Assembly (NCBI RefSeq): GCF_037976325.1
Contig: NZ_CP150265.1
Span: 6,799,001 to 6,863,000, forward strand
Length of the DNA: 64,000 bases
Source of the DNA: Paenibacillus sp. FSL K6-3182
GTDB taxonomy: Bacteria; Bacillota; Bacilli; Paenibacillales; Paenibacillaceae
Direction: 5' to 3'
Shown: one piece after another, positions 8,128-16,700 of the stretch
How the letters are laid out: each line of letters begins with the position of its first letter
Numbering within the stretch: position 1 is the first letter of the stretch
Program-made: the position numbers and the translations under genes
Notes under the pieces: generated by a model
Databases searched by the model: none
The model's input: the letters and a program-made list of their open reading frames with translations, nothing else
Told to the model about the DNA's origin: nothing

Positions 8128-9390
8128 TCATGCTGTAGAGGCAGTACGCCTCGTCATTGCCCAAAACAGAAGAGCGAATGTACTAACCGATGCTCCAAGC
8201 AAACATACTCCGTCCCAGCCGTAATGGGCATAGGTAAGCGTCGATGAGATCGAACCAACGGCACCCCCAATGGAGTAAAAAACCATGTATCCCGCTGCAA
8301 GTCGGCTGCGAGCCTCCGCATGCAATGCGAAAATCATGCTCTGATTCGTGACATGTACAGCCTGCACAGCCAAATCAAGAAGAACAATGCCAATAACCAA
8401 GGCGAATAGCGACTGATCTGTATAGCTGATTAACAACCATGATAGGAGCAATAGAATCAAAGCTATGCCCGTCGTTTTCTGTCCATAACCTTGATCGGCA
8501 AGCTTTCCCGCCCTTGCAGCAGCTAACGCTCCAACAGCTCCCACGAGGCCAAATGCCCCTATGGCGGTGTGAGAAAGTGACCATGGCGATGCGCTAAGGG
8601 GCAGTACTAATGAAGTCCACAATATACTGAAAGCCGTAAAAATCAGCATAGCCAGAACCGCCCGGATACGTAAGATCCTCTCTTGAACGAACAACATAAA
8701 CACCGACTTAAGCAGCTCAGGATAGGACAGAGATTTCACTTCCCGCTTCACATTTGGCAAAACCTTAAATAACGCAACAACCATAAGAAGCATCAATGCT
8801 GCAGAAAATAAATATACGGAACGCCAACCCGCTATATCTGTTAATACTCCTGCAATCGTTCGTGCAAGAAGGATGCCAATGACAATTCCACTTGTAACTA
8901 CGCCAACGACACGTCCTCTTTCGGCAGGAGCAGCTATGTTCGTTGCGAATGCTACAAGCGTCTGGGTTACAACAGCAAGCAGTCCCACCAAGGCCATACC
9001 TGCGAAAAGCATCAGGCTGGAGGAGGCGAACCCAACGATAACTAGGGCGATAACGGAAAACAACATCTGACCGATAATGAGTCGGCGCTGGTTCAGTAAA
9101 TCTCCAAGCGGTACCAACAATAACAATCCCAACCCATAAAAAATTTGGGTGATCGTAATCAGAATGCCAATGGTTGAATAGCCAATGCCAAATGCCATCG
9201 ACAGATGATCGAGCAGCGGTTGTGCGAAATAGATATTTGCAACAGACATCCCGCAGGCAACCGCAAACAACAGTGTGACCAAGCGAGACATGGAGGAACC
9301 CTGAACGGAAACGCGATCGTTATTTGTTCCCTGTGATGAATTCATCCTTACCTTGTTATAAATTGCTGCTTTTTCTTTAAGCTCCTCCAT
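8128..9390 (-). CDS. MFS transporter (YgaY-like)
   Basis: A 420-residue membrane protein with 12 predicted helices after a ~30-residue hydrophilic head. ANIYFAQPLLD in TM1 and PLGDLLNQRRLI in the TM2-3 loop are hallmarks of the YgaY-like MFS group. AGGTGAG lies 7 bases before the ATG. It is the first gene of the MFS-monooxygenase-esterase operon, driven by a strong promoter at 9464-9493 with a palindromic operator just past the expected transcription start. A pump for the compound handled by the two enzymes is the natural inference. Confidence 0.85.
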   Translation of the reverse strand: MEELKEKAAIYNKVRMNSSQGTNNDRVSVQGSSMSRLVTLLFAVACGMSVANIYFAQPLLDHLSMAFGIGYSTIGILITITQIFYGLGLLLLVPLGDLLNQRRLIIGQMLFSVIALVIVGFASSSLMLFAGMALVGLLAVVTQTLVAFATNIAAPAERGRVVGVVTSGIVIGILLARTIAGVLTDIAGWRSVYLFSAALMLLMVVALFKVLPNVKREVKSLSYPELLKSVFMLFVQERILRIRAVLAMLIFTAFSILWTSLVLPLSASPWSLSHTAIGAFGLVGAVGALAAARAGKLADQGYGQKTTGIALILLLLSWLLISYTDQSLFALVIGIVLLDLAVQAVHVTNQSMIFALHAEARSRLAAGYMVFYSIGGAVGSISSTLTYAHYGWDGVCLLGASVSTFALLFWAMTRRTASTA

Positions 9391-9431
9391 TCCAAACTCA
9401 CCTTTTCTTTATTCATTTTAAAAACTTTTTT

Positions 9432-9493
9432 GTGTACCGATCGGTACGTTATATTGCTCGGTAAATATAGCGCATAAAAACGATCTCTGTCAA
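9432..9493 (-). promoter_or_regulatory. Promoter and palindromic operator of the MFS operon
   Basis: Reading leftward, TTGACA (9488-9493) and TATATT (9464-9469) are 18 bases apart. Just downstream lies the perfect palindrome GTACCGATCGGTAC (9434-9447). A related site (TACC-N4-GGTACGT) overlaps the divergent tetR promoter, so the TetR protein encoded at 9683 probably binds both. Confidence 0.7.
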
Positions 9494-9561
9494 TGAAAAA
9501 ATATTTGCACACGGTTTTAGGTTAAAAACCAAGCGAATATTGTGAAGAACAGATCTTTCAT

Positions 9562-9612
9562 TTGACATTGCAAACCGCTAATTATAAAATAATACTATAC
9601 CAAATGGTACGT
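9562..9612 (+). promoter_or_regulatory. Promoter and operator of the divergent tetR gene
   Basis: TTGACA (9562-9567), a 17-base spacer and TAAAAT (9585-9590) are followed at 9598-9609 by TACCAAATGGTA and then CGT. The half-sites TACC/GGTA and the trailing CGT match the operator in front of the MFS operon. This placement predicts autorepression. Confidence 0.65.
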
Positions 9613-9682
9613 AAATGAAGGCGATTATCTATTGCATTTGATTCATTCACTAGAAAATAAAGAATACCGAGAGGTTTTGACT

Positions 9683-10285
9683 ATGGGAAGAACCCGCGAA
9701 TTTGACGAAGAAAAAGCATTGGATGCAGCTATGCAGCTGTTTTGGGAGAAAGGCTACGAGGCTACCTCACTAAGCGATTTAACTTCCAGAATGGGTATTC
9801 AACGACCTAGCCTATACTCAGCTTTTGGTGACAAAAAAGAATTATTCGAAGCTGCACTGCGCAGATATACGATGTCGCGCGCTGCTCTCGTTCGAACCAA
9901 GCTTCAGAGCTATTCCTCTGTTAAGGAAGCCTTTCGCCATTATTTTGAAGGGGTTGTTGCTGAGGAATACGGAGAAAATCGCAACCGTGGATGCTTTAGC
10001 ATCAATACGATAGTCGAGCTTGCACCGCATGATGAAAAATTCGAAATTCTCACAAGAGAACATCAAATGTACCTGTCCGTCATATTTCTAGAGACCATTG
10101 AAAGGGGCATACAATCGGGTGAGCTCGAAATTTCAGTAAACGCGAAAGCTTTATCGCAATCGCTAATCGTATCGTTAATTGGGTTAACGGTAATATTGAA
10201 AGCACGCCCCGAACAATCATTTATTGATAATACGATAGAGATCATACTTGCACAGCTTAAGGAAGCACCCGTTCATGGTCAGTAA
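9683..10285 (+). CDS. TetR family repressor of the MFS/monooxygenase/esterase operon
   Basis: A 200-residue TetR protein. The head GRTREFDEEKALDAAMQLFW, then TSLSDLTSRMGIQRPSLYSAFGDK (HTH, about residues 28-50), is typical of the AcrR/YxaF-like branch with a C-terminal TetR_C domain. I chose the ATG at 9683, which has GAGAGG 8 bases upstream, instead of a TTG at 9632. It is divergent from the MFS operon with about 290 bases between them, containing two related palindromes, one at each promoter. This is a classical arrangement for a local, autoregulated repressor released by the pump's substrate. Confidence 0.88.
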   Translation: MGRTREFDEEKALDAAMQLFWEKGYEATSLSDLTSRMGIQRPSLYSAFGDKKELFEAALRRYTMSRAALVRTKLQSYSSVKEAFRHYFEGVVAEEYGENRNRGCFSINTIVELAPHDEKFEILTREHQMYLSVIFLETIERGIQSGELEISVNAKALSQSLIVSLIGLTVILKARPEQSFIDNTIEIILAQLKEAPVHGQ

Positions 10286-10334
10286 TTCAGTAGAAGAATG
10301 AATGTTATTGCCATCTATGCACCACATAAAAATA

Positions 10335-10364
10335 AAGCCCACTGACCAGTTGGTCGGCGGGCTT
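10335..10364 (-). terminator. Terminator of the VOC gene
   Basis: AAGCCC-x-CTGACCA pairs with TGGTC-xx-CGGGCTT. Read leftward it is followed by TTATTTTTAT. It also lies downstream of the rightward tetR gene and may serve both. Confidence 0.7.
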
Positions 10365-10407
10365 CATCCGTTTATCTCATGCTGTAAACAATAAATTTCG
10401 CCTTGCC

Positions 10408-10761
10408 TCAATGCTCATGAGAAAGAATGTTGATAAGCTTATCAAATGGGTCGCGTACATAGAAACGCCGAACACCCCAGGGCTCCACAGCAATGCCATA
10501 TTCGATTGAAAACCCAGATTTTTTCATGCCATCAAATGCAGCTTGGATATCATCGACTTCAATCGACATATCAGGCACAGGCGTGTCAGATCCCCCTTGT
10601 GTGGCAAAACTAATTTGTATGCTCATCTCTTCGCTCGAACCGTAAGTTCTAATCCAACCATGATCCATCCATAACTCAAGACCGAGTACATCCTCGTAAA
10701 AACGTTTTGCAGCGGTAATATCCTGCGCTTCAATATTCGTGACGATCCGTTTGACCCGCAT
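10408..10761 (-). CDS. VOC (glyoxalase/bleomycin-resistance fold) family protein
   Basis: A 117-residue single-domain vicinal-oxygen-chelate protein. The first half has VTNIEAQDITAAKRFYEDVLGLE, and the second half has PDMSIEVDDIQAAFDGMKKSGF and RRFYVRDPFDKLINIL, the paired beta-alpha-beta-beta-beta modules. The Glu in the last strand usually used as a metal ligand is not obvious here (DKLINIL). GGGAGGAT precedes the ATG. The substrate cannot be assigned; family members include dioxygenases, glyoxalases and antibiotic-binding proteins. It has its own terminator and no operon partner. Confidence 0.8.
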   Translation of the reverse strand: MRVKRIVTNIEAQDITAAKRFYEDVLGLELWMDHGWIRTYGSSEEMSIQISFATQGGSDTPVPDMSIEVDDIQAAFDGMKKSGFSIEYGIAVEPWGVRRFYVRDPFDKLINILSHEH

Positions 10762-10898
10762 CTTAATCCTCCCATCATTATTCGATAATTAATAATGCTT
10801 CTTCCCGTAATAATTCGGTTAAATGCTAGTGACAACCTTTTCAATGACAGAGATAATAAAAATAGAAAACAAAATTCCATTTTTCTAGAGGTGAGCTA

Positions 10899-12170
10899 AT
10901 GACGGAACGTCTGCCCTGCCAAACAGAAGGCTGCGTAGCAACTATTTTACCAGCTACCGCAGCCAAGACAGGCGGAATATGTATGCCCTGCCAACAAAAA
11001 AAGCTTCGATTGGAAAAGGAAGACTATATTGCCCGCAATCGTAGATTCGTCGATCCTTATAAAGATGTTACCGAACCCGTTGAAATACTTAAAATCATGC
11101 ATACACCTAAAAAACATGATCCGCTCGAGGTTCTTCTCTCCTACCCAAAAAGCGAACAGGAACTCTATCATAACCTCACTCCAAAGGAAGTCGCTCAAAT
11201 GGAGGCGTATGCTGTACAACTTATTGAAGAGGGGGAACTTGATCAGGCCGAAGAAATTTTGTTATCGCTCGTTTGCTTCGCTCAGGCAACCATCCATCTT
11301 GGCTTGGATGCGTTAATACAAAAAGAATGTTTTTATCCAGGGATTCTTTTCAAAGATGCTCTGCCTTCCATTAGAAACAAAATCATGGAACGGATTCATC
11401 ACGATAAGGAGAATCGCAACCATCTACTGTCAGCCCTTGCTTGGATAGGAGATGAAGAGATTGTGCGTCAGTTTGACAGCTGGGCAAAATCAGCTCCACG
11501 CTGGGCTAGCGAACTTTATGTATCCCCTGAAAGCTTTACCCATGAGGCCGGTTGGGAGCTGGATGATGAGGGAAACAAGATTACATTATTCCATTCGGTT
11601 CGCTATGCATTTAAGGTTGAAGATCAATTTACTGAAAATAAAGCAGTGCTTGCGCTCAAGGACAGTAATCACACCTGCCCATGGTGCGACGGCCCAATAG
11701 AGGTGCTTTTTGATTGCAATCTCCTCGACCCGGTTCTGCAATTTCTGAATCTTGAAGGTGAACGTTTGCGATTGGCTGCATGTATGCGGTGCGCAGCTTA
11801 TTATGGTGTGCAGTTTATGGAAATTGATTATCAGGGCCATATGAGCTGGAGTTCCTATAATCAGCTGCCGAAGCATTTTTCTCGAGAGATTTATGAGGAT
11901 ACAGAGCCTGTCCATTTGCTGCACATGTTAGACCAGCCTAGAGGTAGTTATGAAGCTTCTTACTGGGCCCTTGAAGTGCCTGCCACACAAATTGGAGGGC
12001 ATCCGACTTGGATTCAAGATGCTGAATACCCGTCCTGCCCTAGCTGTGCGGAAACAATGGTATTCATTGCCCAGCTGGACATGGAGCAAGTCGGAAATAG
12101 TGAAGGTATTTACTACACCTTCCTTTGCCGTGGCTGCCAGCTGTCAGCGACAAGCTTCCAGCAGACATGA
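10899..12170 (+). CDS. Zinc-ribbon protein with DUF1963-like C-terminus, function unknown
   Basis: A 423-residue soluble protein. The N-terminus carries C-x4-C and CMPC (residues about 7-30), suggesting a zinc site. Two further pairs occur at CPWC...CMRC (about 264-300) and CPSC...CRGC (about 382-415). The segment IGGHPTWIQDAEYPSCPSC...MVFIAQLD resembles the end of DUF1963/YwqG-type proteins. The middle is helical and may form repeats. GAGGTGAG precedes the ATG. It is monocistronic, with a hairpin after it. No biochemical role is known to me. Confidence 0.6.
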   Translation: MTERLPCQTEGCVATILPATAAKTGGICMPCQQKKLRLEKEDYIARNRRFVDPYKDVTEPVEILKIMHTPKKHDPLEVLLSYPKSEQELYHNLTPKEVAQMEAYAVQLIEEGELDQAEEILLSLVCFAQATIHLGLDALIQKECFYPGILFKDALPSIRNKIMERIHHDKENRNHLLSALAWIGDEEIVRQFDSWAKSAPRWASELYVSPESFTHEAGWELDDEGNKITLFHSVRYAFKVEDQFTENKAVLALKDSNHTCPWCDGPIEVLFDCNLLDPVLQFLNLEGERLRLAACMRCAAYYGVQFMEIDYQGHMSWSSYNQLPKHFSREIYEDTEPVHLLHMLDQPRGSYEASYWALEVPATQIGGHPTWIQDAEYPSCPSCAETMVFIAQLDMEQVGNSEGIYYTFLCRGCQLSATSFQQT

Positions 12171-12186
12171 TTTAAAATCGAAGAAG

Positions 12187-12207
12187 AGACCCACTTCGTG
12201 TGGGTCT
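12187..12207 (+). terminator. Short hairpin after the zinc-ribbon gene
   Basis: AGACCCAC and GTGGGTCT are paired around a TTC-type loop. The downstream T-tract is weak (GATTACC), so termination efficiency is doubtful. Confidence 0.45.
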
Positions 12208-12240
12208 GATTACCTCAAAGAGGAGGTCAGCTCTCCGCGC

Positions 12241-13356
12241 TTACGATTTGACGAATGTTTTCTTAATCGCCTCTAAATACCCGTACCCGTACAAATCGTC
12301 CGGCAATAAATAACTCGTCTCCGTCCACTCATTCCAGCTGTTCACCGTGATGAGCGGAGGTTGCTCTGGATGTGCGTCCGCATATTGCTTCGCTTGTTCA
12401 AACGCCTTCTGAACGTTGTCTGGCGTATTGTTCTGAACAACAAGCGGAACACGTTCCTTAAACCTCGGATTATTATCCCAGCCAACCGAGATGTGCGGAT
12501 AATACGGAATGTCGTATGCTGCGTCAATGCGGGACCACTCTTGAACGACATCCACCATGATTTCGTTGTAATCACGGTCTACGTTCACGAAATGAACGTA
12601 CTGATAGTGGGTCAAGCTGTCGAAGCCAAGCAGCTTTACGATCTCTTTCGCCGTTACCTTTTCCCCGCCGTCAACGCCGCTGAGATTAAAGTTCTGTTCA
12701 CCCCACAAAGTGAGCTGCAGGTGTAAGCCGGGCAAGCCTTCTTCGAGGCATTTGGCTCTGAACCAACCGAACGCATCCTTCGTTTCCTCGGCACCGCCCA
12801 AACCTCTCATCAGATTGGCAAGATCATAAATATTGAAAATTGGTTTGTCATCAATCGTGTAGTAAGACGGATGCTTAAAATATTGATTAATTACGCGCTC
12901 GGCGATGATCTCGAATTCTTTGCGATCGACCGCACCATCCCAGATCATGGCGCCTTCCATATCATGCGACAAGCGGATATCCCACGTATTATTCACGCTA
13001 TGGTTAGCCCACATCAAATAAAATTTCACTTTATCGTTGTTTCTTGCCTTTAGATAGCCGTCGTTGAGGCAATTTTCCAAAAAAGGGCGTTTGTCGTACC
13101 AGTACCAATCGTAAATGAATACATTGACGCCGTGGTCCGCCGCCGCGTTGATCTGCATCTCCATCACATAAGGGTCCGCTTCGTTGCAGTAGCCCCACAG
13201 CGGCTTGCGCGGCCAATTATGTTCGGGAAACTTCTTGACGGCGTTCTTGACCGATTGCCACTCCCCAATCCCCTCCGGCCAGAACATCCTAGTTCTTGGT
13301 TCGTCCCCTGTATAAGCTGGCCATATGTATGCCGCTACGTCATACTGTTTGCTCAA
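12241..13356 (-). CDS. GH99-like / WbsX-type protein
   Basis: A ~371-residue protein. YDVAAYIWPAYTGDEPRTRMFWPEGIGEW at its head, HGVNVFIYDWYWYDKRPFLE, and the final VNSWNEWTETSYLLPD are typical of the WbsX / GH99-like family. That family has a TIM barrel related to endo-alpha-mannosidases and is often found with polysaccharide or glycan genes. The best start is TTG at 13356, because AGAGGA lies 6 bases before it; an ATG at 13362 abuts that same Shine-Dalgarno. No signal peptide is seen, so it acts in the cytoplasm. It is monocistronic. The exact glycan target is unknown. Confidence 0.75.
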   Translation of the reverse strand: MSKQYDVAAYIWPAYTGDEPRTRMFWPEGIGEWQSVKNAVKKFPEHNWPRKPLWGYCNEADPYVMEMQINAAADHGVNVFIYDWYWYDKRPFLENCLNDGYLKARNNDKVKFYLMWANHSVNNTWDIRLSHDMEGAMIWDGAVDRKEFEIIAERVINQYFKHPSYYTIDDKPIFNIYDLANLMRGLGGAEETKDAFGWFRAKCLEEGLPGLHLQLTLWGEQNFNLSGVDGGEKVTAKEIVKLLGFDSLTHYQYVHFVNVDRDYNEIMVDVVQEWSRIDAAYDIPYYPHISVGWDNNPRFKERVPLVVQNNTPDNVQKAFEQAKQYADAHPEQPPLITVNSWNEWTETSYLLPDDLYGYGYLEAIKKTFVKS

Positions 13357-13612
13357 ATGCATTCCTCTTTTCAACGATTTTTTAAATTGGAAGCCTTTAC
13401 ATAATACTCATTATAACCAATAGCCCGCATACGAACAGGGGTAATAAAGACATTAAATCCGGGTAAATACGACATAAGACTCCCTAACCGCCATCACATT
13501 ACAACAAATAGAAGATGCCAATCAGAAATCTCTAGTTAGCTGCATATTCCGAAAAAAGTAACAACATCCCTTTTTTCTCAAAAAATGAAAGTCATTTCTC
13601 TTCCCTTAACAT

Positions 13613-13657
13613 AAAAAAGCGGAAAACACCTAGTTTATCTAATAGGTATTTTCCGGC
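13613..13657 (-). terminator. Terminator of the large SLH repeat-protein gene
   Basis: Reading leftward, GCCGGAAAA-x-ACCTA pairs with TAGGT-x-TTTTCCGC, then TTTTTT. This strong intrinsic terminator lies ~50 bases below the stop codon. The rest of the 13,400-13,610 gap shows no feature. Confidence 0.8.
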
Positions 13658-13668
13658 TTCTAATCGAT

Positions 13669-13697
13669 AAAGAGGCTGCGGAATCCGCAGCCTCTTT
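13669..13697. terminator. Second GC-rich hairpin below the SLH gene
   Basis: AAAGAGGCTGCGG and CCGCAGCCTCTTT form a 13-bp perfect stem immediately after the SLH gene stop. Followed by the stronger terminator at 13613-13657, it makes a tandem terminator. Confidence 0.65.
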
Positions 13698-13706
13698 ATG
13701 TAATGC

Positions 13707-16700
13707 TTAAATGAATGTAGCTTTTTGAAGCAGCCTTTGGATAATGGCGGCTGTTTCAGCTCTAGTAATATTTTTCTGAGGCTGCAGCTCCCCATTATAA
13801 CCGCCGATAACACCGAATTGAATCGTTAATGCCGCGGCTTGGCGAGCCCATGCCGCTAATTTGGTATTATCTTTAAAACCATGAAGCAGATTTTGCTGCT
13901 GTACATTGCCAAGCTCATTATACAAATCTGCCAGCTTCATTGCTCTCGATAAAATAACCATTGCTTCCTGTCTAGTAATCTTCTCGTTAGGCTTGAATGA
14001 ACCATCGCTGTATCCATCAACCAATCCGTACGAATATGCGATTTGAGCTGCTGAATGATACCAGTCCTTTTCTGATATATCTGTAAAGCTTACAGATTTA
14101 GCAGCAGAACTTAAACCTAATGCCCTTATCATTATAGCTGTGAATTCTGCTCGAGTTATTTCGTTATCCGGTAAAAAACGCTGCTCGTCAGAACCATTAA
14201 TGATAAGTCTTGATGCCAGATCATTGATACTTGTTTTGGCCCAATGTGTTGCAACATCGCTAAATGATTTTTGATGATAAATGAGACCGTACATGCTGTT
14301 AGTCATGCTGCTCAGGAAAGCGTAATAACGTCCGCCTTCTTCTATTACCTTAGTTGGAATATGAATGAGCGATCCGTCCGAAATTAGCTTTACTCCCGTC
14401 GTAATACGCTTAGGATCTAATCCTTCAGGCAAAGCAATACTTCTCTCTACAAAAGTATCAAATTGATTCAGCTCTATTTCCTTGCCCCCAAAGTACGCTT
14501 TCACTGAAAATTTCACAGGAGGAGCGAAAAGTGTAATTTGTCCGTTACCCCTATCCTTATAAACAAATTCTGAGTTAGGAGCATGAATGATTTCCATCTT
14601 GAGAGTTATATCCTTAAGTGAAACATTAGATCCGAATTGGTTAAGCCATTTATCAATATGAACTTGATCCAACGGAAAGCTATAAGACGCTTTTTCAGAC
14701 ATTAGTTGAATAACAGCGTTACTGCTTTCAAAGGCTGAAAGAAGCCCGGCATTTATTTCCCAATTCACGATATCAGATTGATTATGAACTGTAATCGTAA
14801 TAACGGGATTATCACCTGCTCCATTCAAAAGCTCTTTAAGCTGAGCTTCCTCAAAGACCAACGTCGTAACTTTTTTACCTTCTATTGTCCTTACAGTTGC
14901 CTTAATCATTTGTACTGGCTTGTTTCCTATGCTAACTGTAATATCAGAATTCGTTTCTGTACTACCACCGCCATTGCTGGAACCGCTGCTTGCTTGGTAT
15001 TCAATAGATGCTGCATGTGCCACACTGCTATTACCTGCTGCATCTCGGTATTGAACGTATAACTGCTTAGATCCATAATCTCCATCCAAAATCCAATTTT
15101 TGGTGAGCAGTACATTCTCCCAAGCTGACCAAGTCAACTTATCGGCAGAAAACCGCATTTCAGTAACACCACTACCATCGCCATCTGAAGAAGTTAGAGA
15201 TAGTTTCACTTCCTTGCTACTCGTTACAGTAGCTCCGCTATTTATGGTAATCGTTCCTGTTGGTATCGTCTGGTCAAGTTTTATTTTATCTTGAATAACG
15301 GAATGACTTACATTGCCTGCCTTGTCTTTAAACTGTACGAATACTGATTTCTCCCCGTCGCCTGCTCCAAAGCTCCATGCCTTCGTTGCAGCGGATGGCT
15401 CCCAGCTACTCCAATCCGTCCCATTGCCCGAGAAGCGCATCTCGACAACGCCACTTCCTTTACTACTGTCATCGCTAGTAAGAGTTAGAGTTGTATCCGC
15501 AACATTCGTCCATTCCGAACCAGCTTGATCAATGGTTAATGTACCCGTTGGAGCAGTAGTATCCACTAGGAAAATAATCGTAGCAGCATTACCCGCTCCA
15601 TCCGTTACAACAAGTGTATAGCTACCGTCTACAGTAATCTCCGTACCGCTTGTAAAAGCAGTTCCATTTAATTTTGCTGTGCCTTCATTGAAGTTGATCG
15701 TGACCTTATCCTTGTACATGCCGCCATCCGCAACACCTGTTACGATTGGTGCTACTGTATCAATCACAAAGTTCACCGTTGTTACATTTCCAGCTGCATC
15801 CGTTACGATGAGCTTATACGTGCCATCTTGATTAACTTCAGTCCCGCTCGTAAAAGCAGTTCCATTCAATGTTGCCGTTCCTTCACTGTAGCTAACTGTC
15901 ACTTTATCCTTGTAGATCCCACCATCCACAACACCTGTTACGATCGGTGCTACTTTATCAATCACAAAGTTCACCGTTGTTGAATTTCCTGCTGCATCCG
16001 TTACGACGAGCTTATACGTGTCGTCTTGATTAACTTCCGTCCCACTTGTAAAAGCTGCTCCATTCAATGTTGCCGTTCCTTCATTGAAACTAACTGTCAC
16101 TTTATCCTTGTACATGCCGCCATCCGCAACACCTGTTACGATTGGTGCTACCTTATCAATCACAAAGTTCACTGTTGTTGCATTTCCTGCTGCATCCGTT
16201 ACGATGAGCTTATACGTGCCGTCCTGAATGACCTCCGTACCACTCGTAAAAGCAGTTCCATTCAATGCTGCCGTTCCTTCATTGTAGCTAACTGTTACTT
16301 TATCCTTGTACATTCCACCTTCGGCTACTCCAGTTACGATTGGTGCTACCTTATCAATCACAAAGTTCACCGTTGTTGCATTTCCTGCTGCGTCCGTTAC
16401 GATGAGCTTATAAGTGCCATCTTGATTAACTTCAGTCCCACTTGTAAAAGCAGTTCCATTCAATGTTGCCGTTCCTTCATTGAAGCTAACTGTCACTTTA
16501 TCCTTGTAGATTCCACCATCCGCAACACCCGTTACGATTGGTGCTACCTTATCAATCACAAAGTTTACTGTTGTTACATTTCCAGCTGTATCCGTTACGA
16601 TGAGCTTGTACGTGCCGTCTTGATTAACTTCCGTACCACTCGTAAAAGCAGTTCCATTCAATGTTGCTGTTCCTTCATTGTAGCTGACCGTGACTTTATC

